Positions 26,053 through 33,625 of a stretch of DNA of 64,000 nt are shown one piece after another. The position numbers and the translations under genes were made by a program. The notes below the pieces were generated by a model that had not been told where the DNA came from, did not search any database, and saw only the letters and a list, made by a program, of their open reading frames with translations. Origin of the DNA: PFJX01 sp964542455 (GTDB lineage Bacteria > Pseudomonadota > Gammaproteobacteria > Burkholderiales > Thiobacillaceae); NCBI GenBank assembly GCA_964542455.1, contig CAZIUC010000005.1:62001-126000 (forward strand), given 5' to 3'. The first letter of the stretch is position 1. Each line of letters begins with the position of its first letter.

Positions 26053-27090
26053 TTATGGGGCCGGGTTCATCTGGCTCAGATGCAGTTGTTCGATCGCCGC
26101 CAGCGCGTCGGCGGCCAGCGGTTTGTCCCAGGCGTCGAGATTTTCGCTGAGCTGCGCGAGGGAGGTGGCGCCGATGATCGTGCTGCCCATGAACCAGCGG
26201 TGATAGACGAAGGACAGGGCCATTTGCGCGGGCGACATGCCGAGCTTTTCCGCGAGCGTGGCATAGGCCGCGACGGCGGGCGGGACACCGGGTTTCTCAT
26301 AGCGCTGCGCGAAGCCCTTGAAGCGCGTCACGCGGCCGTCCGCGTTGGGGTTTTTCCAGTATTTGCCTGATAGCAGGCCGAACGCCAGGGGGGAATACGC
26401 CAGCAGGCTGAGTTGTTCCCGATAGGTGATTTCGCTCAGGCCGAACTCGAAAACCCGGTTGATCAGGCTGTAGGAGTTCTGAATCGAGACGACGCGCGGG
26501 AGGCCGTGTTCCTGTGCCAGGCGCAGGAATTCCATGACGCCCCAGGGTGTTTCGTTGGACAGGCCGACATGGCGAATCTTGCCTTCCCGGATCAACGCGG
26601 CCAGCGTTTCCAGTTGCGCGCGGATGGGCAGCGCATCCGTCTCCTGGTCGGGATCGAACTGATATTGGCCGAACATGGGCACGTTGCGTTCCGGCCAGTG
26701 CAACTGGTAGAGGTCGAGGTAATCGGTGCCGAGACGGCGTAGCGAGCCTTCCAGCGCGCTCCGGATATTGTCGTTATCCAGCGCGCTCGGGCCGCCTCTT
26801 ATCCACTTCAGCGGTCGCCTTGGCCCCGCCACCTTGCTGGCGAGGATGATCTGGTCGCGCGGTTTGCCACGTAGCCAGGTGCCGATCATGGATTCGCTGC
26901 GGGTAAACGTTTCCGGGCGCGGCGGCACCGGGTACATCTCCGCCGTGTCGATGAAATTGACGCCCCGTTCGAAGGCCAGATCGAGCTGGGCATGGGCTTC
27001 CGCCTCACTGTTCTGCTCACCGAAGGTCATGGTGCCCAGGCAGATGGCGGAAACCGAGAGGCCACTGTCGCCGAGTTTGCGGTAGTCCAT
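26053..27090 (-). CDS. tas: Tas-like aldo/keto reductase
   Basis: 345 residues, NADPH-dependent aldo-keto reductase fold, close to E. coli Tas: LGTMTFGEQNSEAEAHAQLD, then FIDTAEMYPVPPRPET with the catalytic Asp and Tyr, ASKVAGP with the lysine, and LYQLHWPERN with the histidine. The NADPH-binding end is GSTIIGATSLAQL. The substrate is unknown; E. coli Tas was found as a suppressor of tyrosine auxotrophy. AGGAG lies ten bases before ATG 27090. It is probably co-transcribed with purC, which ends 16 bp upstream. Confidence 0.9.
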   Translation of the reverse strand: MDYRKLGDSGLSVSAICLGTMTFGEQNSEAEAHAQLDLAFERGVNFIDTAEMYPVPPRPETFTRSESMIGTWLRGKPRDQIILASKVAGPRRPLKWIRGGPSALDNDNIRSALEGSLRRLGTDYLDLYQLHWPERNVPMFGQYQFDPDQETDALPIRAQLETLAALIREGKIRHVGLSNETPWGVMEFLRLAQEHGLPRVVSIQNSYSLINRVFEFGLSEITYREQLSLLAYSPLAFGLLSGKYWKNPNADGRVTRFKGFAQRYEKPGVPPAVAAYATLAEKLGMSPAQMALSFVYHRWFMGSTIIGATSLAQLSENLDAWDKPLAADALAAIEQLHLSQMNPAP

Positions 27091-27106
27091 GGTCAATCAA
27101 CTCCTG

Positions 27107-27988
27107 TCAGTCGATCAGGCGGCGCCGCGCTTCCTCATATTTCTCGGTGGTGCGAGCCACCACTTCGGCGGGCAGTTCCGGGCCGGGAGCCTGTTTGTTC
27201 CAGCCGGATTGGGTCAGCCAGTCGCGCACGTACTGTTTGTCGAAGCTGGGTGGGTTGCCGCCTATCTGGTACTGATCCAGCGGCCAGAAGCGGGAGGAGT
27301 CCGGGGTGAGCACTTCGTCAATCAGGGTCAGGGTGCCATTTTCGTCGAGGCCGAATTCAAACTTGGTATCGGCGATGATGATGCCGCGTGTCAGCGCGTA
27401 TTCAGCCGCCGCCTGGTAAAGGGCGATGGCGGTATCGCGTACCCGGGCGGCGAGGTCGCCACCCAACAGCTCGGCGCACTGGGCAAAGTCGATATTCTCG
27501 TCGTGCGCGCCCAGAGCCGCCTTGGTGGAGGGGGTGAACAGGGGTTGCGGCAGCTTGGCCGCCTGTTTCAGGCCGGCGGGCAGGGGAATGCCGCAGACCG
27601 ATCCGGTTTTCTGATAGTCGGCCCAGCCGCTACCTACCAGATAACCACGCACGATGGCTTCCACCGGCAGGGCCTTCAGGCGTTTCACGACGATGGCGCG
27701 GCCGGCTACCTGGGGGCGCTCTTCCGGGGTTACCACACTCTCCGGCGCTTCTCCGGTGAGCTGGTTGGGCAGGATGTCGGCCAGTTTTTTGAACCAAAAA
27801 TCGGCCACCGCCGTGAGCACCTTGCCTTTGCCGGGAATCGGCGTCGGCATGATCACGTCGAAGGCGGACAGGCGGTCGCTGGTGACGATCAGCATGCGCT
27901 TGTCGTCCACGGCATAGATGTCGCGCACCTTGCCCTTGTGGATCAATGGCAGGGACTGGATGGTCGATTCGTAGAGGGCGTCGGTCAT
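27107..27988 (-). CDS. purC: Phosphoribosylaminoimidazole-succinocarboxamide synthase
   Basis: 293 residues. Joins CAIR and aspartate to SAICAR in purine synthesis, using ATP. GKVRDIYAVDDKRMLIVTSDR is the nucleotide-binding start; SAFDVIMPTPIPGKG, EAIVRGYLVGSGW and IIIADTKFEFG (substrate and metal residues) are intact. The start at ATG 27988 follows the family (TDALYESTIQSLPLIHKGK). It sits downstream of the sugar-phosphate cluster and is followed closely by tas. Confidence 0.97.
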   Translation of the reverse strand: MTDALYESTIQSLPLIHKGKVRDIYAVDDKRMLIVTSDRLSAFDVIMPTPIPGKGKVLTAVADFWFKKLADILPNQLTGEAPESVVTPEERPQVAGRAIVVKRLKALPVEAIVRGYLVGSGWADYQKTGSVCGIPLPAGLKQAAKLPQPLFTPSTKAALGAHDENIDFAQCAELLGGDLAARVRDTAIALYQAAAEYALTRGIIIADTKFEFGLDENGTLTLIDEVLTPDSSRFWPLDQYQIGGNPPSFDKQYVRDWLTQSGWNKQAPGPELPAEVVARTTEKYEEARRRLID

Positions 27989-28076
27989 GGTGTGTGAAAG
28001 GGCGGTTGCCGGAAGACGGCATTCTACAGAGCGAAGTAATCGGTCCGTAGTCAACAAATCGCGCCGAAGCATCACC

Positions 28077-28135
28077 TGTAGCGCCGGCATCCTTGCCGGC
28101 GTCTTTAAAACAGCCGGCTGGAAGCCGGCGCTACA
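28077..28135. repeat. 59-bp REP-like hairpin
   Basis: TGTAGCGCCGGC at the left end is matched by GCCGGCGCTACA at the right end. Two internal smaller hairpins (GCCGGC...GCCGGC) complete a cloverleaf-like structure. It lies between purC and the gene to its right, where it could act as a transcript end. Confidence 0.75.
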
Positions 28136-28148
28136 TAGCGCGCGGGCC

Positions 28149-28529
28149 TCAGCCGGCCTGCTCCGGCGTGGAGAGGTAAACGATCTGATGGCCCTTCAGC
28201 GCGACCAGGACTTTTGTTTCTTCGCTCACTTGCGCGGGGTCGGCCAGGGCGAGGGCGGTGATGCCCCGGTGGCGGCCCAGGTAGCTGAGGATTTCCTCGC
28301 TCATTTCACCGTGGACGCTGCTCACGTGGTAGTCGATGCCGCTGTGTTCGAGCCGCAGCAGCAGCAGGGCGAGCATGGTGGTGGGCTCGCGCGGCGGGTT
28401 GATCAGGAGAATGTCCAGACGTGGACAGATGTGCGCGCAGTGACGCAACAAGGTGGCGAGCAGCTCGCGATCCAGGGTACGACCGTTGAGTGCGAGCAGG
28501 ACGCGGGTGTGCGGGCGCAGGGACTTCAT
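28149..28529 (-). CDS. Small protein of unknown function, possibly UspA-like
   Basis: 126 residues, soluble, with alternating hydrophobic strands (RVLLALNGRTLDRELLATLL; RLDILLINPP; KVLVALKGHQIVYLST). The pattern of strands and helices recalls a Rossmann-like universal stress protein fold, but no ATP-binding G-2x-G-9x-G(S/T) motif is visible. It lies downstream of the fba terminator and upstream of purC on the same strand. I do not recognise the family firmly. Confidence 0.6.
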   Translation of the reverse strand: MKSLRPHTRVLLALNGRTLDRELLATLLRHCAHICPRLDILLINPPREPTTMLALLLLRLEHSGIDYHVSSVHGEMSEEILSYLGRHRGITALALADPAQVSEETKVLVALKGHQIVYLSTPEQAG

Positions 28530-28554
28530 GGTTGTCGCTAGTACCGGCAAGCAA

Positions 28555-28578
28555 AAAGCGGCCCCGGAGGGCCGCTTT
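28555..28578 (-). terminator. Terminator after fba
   Basis: Stem AAAGCGGCCC / GGGCCGCTTT with a 4-base loop, followed on the minus strand by a short T run. It lies 27 bp past the fba stop and ends the tkt-gap-pgk-pyk-fba cluster. Confidence 0.85.
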
Positions 28579-28604
28579 CAAAATGCCGGTCGAACAAGGA
28601 GGTC

Positions 28605-29672
28605 TTAATTGACTTTGGGGTCAAGCTCGCCCTTGTCATAGCGCTTCTGCATGTCTTCCAGGCTGTAGACCTTGGTGATCTTGCTGGCCATGCCGGCGGC
28701 GCCGAAGGCTTCGTAACGGGCCGAGCAGATGCCGCTCATGGCCTTGGTGGCTTCCTTCAGGAACTTGCGCGGGTCGAAGTTGGCCTTGTTTTCGGCCAGG
28801 TGCTTGCGGATGGCGCCGGTGGAAGCCATGCGCAGGTCGGTGTCGATGTTGACCTTGCGCACGCCGTTCTTGATGCCTTCGACGATCTCTTCGACCGGCA
28901 CGCCGTAGGTCTGGCCCATGTCGCCGCCGTAGCTGTTGATGATGGCGAGCCAGTCTTCCGGCACCGAGGAGGAGCCGTGCATGACCAGGTGCACGTTGGG
29001 GATGCGATCGTGGATTTCCTTCACGCGGTCGATGCGCAGCACTTTGCCGGTGGGCTTCTGGGTGAACTTGTAGGCGCCGTGGCTGGTGCCGATGGCGATG
29101 GCCAGGGCGTCGACCTTGGTTTTGGTCACGAAATCAGCGGCCTCGTTGGGGTCGGTGAGCAACTGGTCGTGAGACAGCTTGCCTTCGGCGCCGTGGCCGT
29201 CTTCCTCGCCGGCCATGCCGGACTCCAGGGAGCCCAGGCAGCCCAGTTCGCCTTCCACGGAGACGCCGCAGGCATGCGCCAGCTCGACCACGTGACGGGT
29301 CGTGTCGACGTTGTATTCATAGGTGGACGGGGTCTTGCCGTCGGTACCCAGGGAGCCGTCCATCATCACGGAGCTGAAGCCGGACTGGATGGAACGGAAG
29401 CAGATGCTGGGGGAAGCGCCGTGATCCTGGTGCATGCAGACCGGGATATGCGGGTATTGCTCGATGGCGGCCAGGATCAGGTGGCGCAGGAAGGGCTCGC
29501 CGGCATAGGAACGGGCACCGGCGGAGCCTTGCAGGATCACCGGGCTGTTGGTCTTGTCGGCGGCCTGCATGATGGCCTGGACCTGTTCCATGTTGTTGAC
29601 GTTGAAGGCGGGCAGGCCATAGCCGTTTTCGGCGGCGTGGTCGAGCAGTTGACGCAGGGAAATCAGAGCCAT
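28605..29672 (-). CDS. fba: Class II fructose-1,6-bisphosphate aldolase
   Basis: 355 residues. Zinc-dependent cleavage or formation of fructose-1,6-bisphosphate, and in Calvin-cycle organisms also sedoheptulose-1,7-bisphosphate. Zinc ligands are in VCMHQDHGASP, EGELGCLGSLE, GTSHGAYKF and LVMHGSSSVP; the phosphate-binding part is VRKVNIDTDLRMASTGAIR. This long form with a GEEDGHGAEG insert is the CbbA type found in cbb clusters of chemoautotrophs. AGGAGAAACACG precedes the ATG. It is last in the cluster, with a terminator after it. Confidence 0.97.
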   Translation of the reverse strand: MALISLRQLLDHAAENGYGLPAFNVNNMEQVQAIMQAADKTNSPVILQGSAGARSYAGEPFLRHLILAAIEQYPHIPVCMHQDHGASPSICFRSIQSGFSSVMMDGSLGTDGKTPSTYEYNVDTTRHVVELAHACGVSVEGELGCLGSLESGMAGEEDGHGAEGKLSHDQLLTDPNEAADFVTKTKVDALAIAIGTSHGAYKFTQKPTGKVLRIDRVKEIHDRIPNVHLVMHGSSSVPEDWLAIINSYGGDMGQTYGVPVEEIVEGIKNGVRKVNIDTDLRMASTGAIRKHLAENKANFDPRKFLKEATKAMSGICSARYEAFGAAGMASKITKVYSLEDMQKRYDKGELDPKVN

Positions 29673-29694
29673 CGTGTTTCTCCTATTCGGTTGA

Positions 29695-31128
29695 TCAGGC
29701 TTTCTTGCGTTCGCCGACGCGAACGATTTTCAGGGTATTGGTGCCGCCGGGTTTGCCGATCGGTTCACCGATGGTGAGCAGAATCAGGTCGCCGTTGCGT
29801 ACCGCGCCGCGTCGCCGCAGTTCGTCTTCCGCCTCGGCGAGCAACTGGTCGCGCTCGTTGCTGGAAGGACGGAAGTTGACCGGGTAGACGCCACGGAAGA
29901 GGGTCACCTTTCTACGGGTCTCGACTTCCGGCGTCAAGGCGTAGATTGGCACGTGTGTGCTGATCCGGCTCATCCACAGGGCGGTGGAGCCGGACTGGGT
30001 CATGGCGGCGATCGCCTTGACGTTGAGGTTGAGCGCCGTGAACGCGGCCGACATGGCGATGGCTTCATCCACACGCAGGAAGCCGTGATCGAGCATGCCC
30101 TTGCCAAACGCCGGCTCCATCTCCTTCTCCGCTTCCAGGCAAACCCGGTGCATCGCGGAAATGGCTTCCACCGGATACTTGCCGGCGGCGGTTTCGGCCG
30201 AAAGCATCACCGCGTCGGTGCCGTCCAGCACCGCGTTGGCGACGTCGGAGACTTCGGCGCGAGTGGGAATCGGGCTTTCGATCATGGACTCCATCATCTG
30301 CGTCGCGGTGATCACGACCTTGTTCTTTTCCCGCGCCATGCGGGTCATGCGTTTTTGCAGGGCGGGCACGGCGGCGTCGCCAACTTCCACGCCCAGGTCG
30401 CCACGCGCCACCATGATCGCGTCGGAGGCATTGAGGATTTCGTCCAGCGCCTCGATGGCCTCGGCGCGCTCGATCTTGGCGACGATCCAGGCGCGGCCGC
30501 CGGCGGCGCGGAGAATTTCGCGCGCTTGCTGGATGTCGGCGGCGGAACGCGGGAAGGAGACGGCGAGGTAATCCGCCTTGATCATGGCGGCGGTCTTGAT
30601 GTCCTCGATGTCCTTCTCGGTCAGCGCGGCGGCGGAGAGGCCACCACCCTTGCGGTTGATGCCCTTGTTGTTGGACAGCACGCCGCCTTGCACGACCTTG
30701 CAGAACACTTCGCTACCCTTGACCTCTTCCACCCACATCTCGATGCGGCCGTCATCCAGCAGCAGGGTGGCGCCGCGCGCAACATCCTTTACCAGTTGCG
30801 GGTAATCGAGGCCGACCCGGGTCTGGTCGCCCAGTTTGCACGTGGCGTCGAAAACGAAGGGGTCGCCGGGGCTCAGGGAAATCTTGCCGTCCTTGAACTT
30901 GCCGATGCGGATTTTGGGTCCTTGCAGATCCACCAGCACGCCGACGGCGCGGCCACGCGTCTTGGCCAGCGAGCGCACCAGCTCGCAGCGCTGCTGGTGT
31001 TCCTCGGCTGTGCCGTGGGAGAAATTCAGACGAACAACGTCCACTCCGGCTTCCAGCATCTTGTCCAGGACCTTGGGGTCGGAACAGGCGGGGCCGAGGG
31101 TGGCGACGATTTTGGTTCTACGGAGCAT
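29695..31128 (-). CDS. pyk: Pyruvate kinase
   Basis: 477 residues, full length. RRTKIVATLGPACSDP starts the barrel; VVRLNFSHG, the catalytic lysine region IVAKIERAEAIEALDEIL, MVARGDLGVEVG and VITATQMMESMI are all intact. The C-terminal effector domain ends at about 477. Converts PEP and ADP to pyruvate and ATP, so it competes for PEP with the putative PPi-PEPCK reaction at 2179-5688. It lies between pgk and fba on the same strand. Confidence 0.98.
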   Translation of the reverse strand: MLRRTKIVATLGPACSDPKVLDKMLEAGVDVVRLNFSHGTAEEHQQRCELVRSLAKTRGRAVGVLVDLQGPKIRIGKFKDGKISLSPGDPFVFDATCKLGDQTRVGLDYPQLVKDVARGATLLLDDGRIEMWVEEVKGSEVFCKVVQGGVLSNNKGINRKGGGLSAAALTEKDIEDIKTAAMIKADYLAVSFPRSAADIQQAREILRAAGGRAWIVAKIERAEAIEALDEILNASDAIMVARGDLGVEVGDAAVPALQKRMTRMAREKNKVVITATQMMESMIESPIPTRAEVSDVANAVLDGTDAVMLSAETAAGKYPVEAISAMHRVCLEAEKEMEPAFGKGMLDHGFLRVDEAIAMSAAFTALNLNVKAIAAMTQSGSTALWMSRISTHVPIYALTPEVETRRKVTLFRGVYPVNFRPSSNERDQLLAEAEDELRRRGAVRNGDLILLTIGEPIGKPGGTNTLKIVRVGERKKA

Positions 31129-31140
31129 GTATTTCTCGAT

Positions 31141-31199
31141 GTAGGAGGCCCACTCGTGGGCCGATCAGACTCATTTCGCGCCGCGAGCGGCGCTCCTAC
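31141..31199. repeat. 59-bp REP-like inverted repeat (GTAGGAG...CTCCTAC)
   Basis: GTAGGAGGCCC at the left and GGCGCTCCTAC at the right form an imperfect hairpin in the pgk-pyk gap. It belongs to the same family as the element at 43729-43799. Confidence 0.75.
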
Positions 31200-31202
31200 G
31201 TA

Positions 31203-32387
31203 TTAGCCGGCGGCCCGCTTTTCCAGGATATCCACGGCGGGCAGAACCTTGCCCTCCAGATATTCCAGGAAGGCGCCGCCGGCGGTGGAAATGTAGGTCA
31301 CCTTGTCGTAGATGTCGTACTTCTGGATGGCGGCGATGGTGTCTCCGCCGCCGGCCAGGGTGAAGGCCTTGGTATTGGCGATGGCCATGGCGATGGCTTT
31401 GGTGCCTTCGCCGAACTGATCGAACTCGAACACGCCCACGGGGCCATTCCAGACCACGGTGCCGGCCTTCATGATGATGTCGACAAGTTCCTGGGCCGAC
31501 TTCGGGCCGATGTCGAAAATCATGTCGTCGTCGACCACATCACCGGCGTCCTTCAGGACAGCGGGTTCGTTGGCGTCGAATTTCTTGCCGCAGACCACGT
31601 CCACGGCGATGGGGATGGTGGCGCCACGCGCGGTCATCTTGCTGATCAGGGCCAGCGCGGTGGGGACCAGGTCGTCTTCACACAGAGACTTGCCGACGTT
31701 CTTGCCGGTGGCCTTGAGGAAGGTGTTGGCGATGCCGCCGCCGACCACCAATTGCTCGCATTTCTCGGACAGGGCTTCCAGCACGGTCAGCTTGGTGGAG
31801 ACCTTGGAGCCGCCGACGATGGCGACCATCGGCCGGGCCGGATTGGCCAGTGCCTTGTCCAGGGCTTCCAGTTCCTGGCTGACCAGGATGCCGGCGCAGG
31901 CGGTCGGCGCGAATTCGGCGATGCCGTAGGTGGATGCCTGGGCGCGGTGGGCGGTGCCGAAGGCGTCCAGCACAAACACATCGCACAGGGCGGCATATTT
32001 GCGCGCGGTTTCCTCGACGTTCTTCTTCTCGCCCTTGTTGACGCGGCAGTTTTCCAGCAGCACGACTTCGCCCTCGGCGACATCGAATCCGCCATCGACC
32101 CAGTCCTTGATCAGGCGCACCGGCTTGCCCAGTTTGGCGGCCATGACATCGGCGACCGGCTGCAAGGAAATTTCAGGCGTCCATTCGCCTTCCGTCGGGC
32201 GCCCCAGGTGGGAGGTGACCATGACCTTGGCACCGGCCTTGACGGCATGCTCGATAGTGGGCATGGACGCGGTGATGCGGGCGTCGCTCGTGACCTTGCC
32301 TTCCTTGACGGGGACATTGAGGTCGGCACGGATGAACACGCGCTTGCCCTTAAGATCAAGGTCGGTCATGCGGAGAAATTTGGCCAT
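31203..32387 (-). CDS. pgk: Phosphoglycerate kinase
   Basis: 394 residues. RVFIRADLNVPVKEGKV near 15, VTSHLGRPTEG, the hinge, and the ATP-binding GGGDTIAAIQ near the end are intact. Catalyses the ATP-linked interconversion of 3-phosphoglycerate and 1,3-bisphosphoglycerate in the cytoplasm; the reverse direction serves CO2 fixation. It lies between gap and pyk, with a hairpin repeat on each side. The start has GGAGCATCCAA upstream. Confidence 0.98.
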   Translation of the reverse strand: MAKFLRMTDLDLKGKRVFIRADLNVPVKEGKVTSDARITASMPTIEHAVKAGAKVMVTSHLGRPTEGEWTPEISLQPVADVMAAKLGKPVRLIKDWVDGGFDVAEGEVVLLENCRVNKGEKKNVEETARKYAALCDVFVLDAFGTAHRAQASTYGIAEFAPTACAGILVSQELEALDKALANPARPMVAIVGGSKVSTKLTVLEALSEKCEQLVVGGGIANTFLKATGKNVGKSLCEDDLVPTALALISKMTARGATIPIAVDVVCGKKFDANEPAVLKDAGDVVDDDMIFDIGPKSAQELVDIIMKAGTVVWNGPVGVFEFDQFGEGTKAIAMAIANTKAFTLAGGGDTIAAIQKYDIYDKVTYISTAGGAFLEYLEGKVLPAVDILEKRAAG

Positions 32388-32470
32388 TTGGATGCTCCTG
32401 GAAAGTAAGTGGTAAGGGCTGAGTGGGCTCAGGCCTTACGGCTCATGGGGGGGGAGGTCGGGTTAGAGAC

Positions 32471-32543
32471 GTAGGATGTGCTGAGCGCGGAGAAGCGCAT
32501 CACCGTTGTGGGTAATGCGCTTCCTTGCGTCAGCGCATCCTAC
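32471..32543. repeat. 73-bp inverted repeat (GTAGGATG...CATCCTAC)
   Basis: GTAGGATGTGCTGA at the left and TCAGCGCATCCTAC at the right, with a second inner stem (GAAGCGCAT / ATGCGCTTC). It lies in the 164-bp gap-pgk gap. A relative is at 62774-62850. It may act as an mRNA stabiliser or attenuator between the two genes. Confidence 0.8.
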
Positions 32544-32551
32544 GAAGAGCC

Positions 32552-33550
32552 TTACTTGGAAACGTGCTCAACCAGACGCAACATGTTGCAGGTGTAGCCG
32601 TACTCGTTGTCGTACCAGGCCACGACTTTGACGAAAGTACCGTCCAGAGCGATGCCGGCTTCCGAGTCAAACGTGGAAGGTGCGCTGTTGCCGACGAAGT
32701 CGGTGGAAACCACTTTCTCGTCGGTGTAACCCAGAACGCCCTTCATGGCGCCTTCGGAGGCGGCCTTCATGGCGGCGCAGATGTCGGCGTAAGCGGCTTC
32801 CTTGTTCAGTTCCACAGTCAGGTCGACCACGGAGACGTCGGAGGTGGGAACGCGGAAAGCCATGCCGGTCAGCTTGCCCTTCAGTTCCGGCAGTACCACG
32901 CCGACAGCCTTGGCGGCGCCGGTGGAGGAGGGAATGATGTTTTCCAGGATGCCGCGTCCACCGCGCCAATCTTTCATGGACGGGCCGTCAACGGTTTTCT
33001 GGGTGGCCGTGGCGGCGTGCACGGTGGTCATCAGGCCGCGCTTGATGCCCCAGTTGTCGTTCAGCACCTTGGCCACGGGAGCCAGGCAGTTGGTGGTACA
33101 GGAAGCGGCGGAAACAATCGCTTCGCCGGCGTATTTGGTGTGGTTCACGCCGTACACGAACATCGGGGTGGCGTCCTTGGAGGGAGCGGACTGCACTACC
33201 TTCTTGGCGCCGGCCTTGATGTGGGCCTGGCAGGATTCGGTGGTCAGGAAGAAGCCGGTGCAGTCGATGACGATGTCGGCGGCTACTTCATTCCATTTCA
33301 GGTTGGCGGGGTCGCGCTCGGCGGTCAGGCGGATGGTCTTGCCATTCACGACCATGTTGCCACCGGAGACGGAGATGTCACCGTTGAAACGGCCATGCAC
33401 GGAGTCGTACTTCAGCATGTAGGCCAGGTAGTCGGGCTCGAGCAGGTCGTTGATGGCGACCACTTCGATGCCGGGGAAGTCCTTGGCGATGGCGCGGAAA
33501 GCCATGCGGCCGATACGGCCAAAACCATTGATGCCAACTTTGATAGTCAT
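32552..33550 (-). CDS. gap: Glyceraldehyde-3-phosphate dehydrogenase, type I
   Basis: 332 residues. NAD(P)-binding VGINGFGRIGRM, the catalytic Cys in SAASCTTNCLAP and His in TVHAATATQ are intact. An Asp-like residue after the second strand (AINDLL) fits NAD preference, but cofactor use is not certain. It carries the glycolytic and, in reverse, the Calvin-cycle reduction step. It directly follows tkt, as in cbbT-cbbG arrangements. Confidence 0.98.
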   Translation of the reverse strand: MTIKVGINGFGRIGRMAFRAIAKDFPGIEVVAINDLLEPDYLAYMLKYDSVHGRFNGDISVSGGNMVVNGKTIRLTAERDPANLKWNEVAADIVIDCTGFFLTTESCQAHIKAGAKKVVQSAPSKDATPMFVYGVNHTKYAGEAIVSAASCTTNCLAPVAKVLNDNWGIKRGLMTTVHAATATQKTVDGPSMKDWRGGRGILENIIPSSTGAAKAVGVVLPELKGKLTGMAFRVPTSDVSVVDLTVELNKEAAYADICAAMKAASEGAMKGVLGYTDEKVVSTDFVGNSAPSTFDSEAGIALDGTFVKVVAWYDNEYGYTCNMLRLVEHVSK

Positions 33551-33625
33551 GCTTTATCTCCTTGATAAGAAAACTACAGGTCGGGCGGCCTGACGGCTGA
33601 CTCGACCCGGATATCCAATAGACGG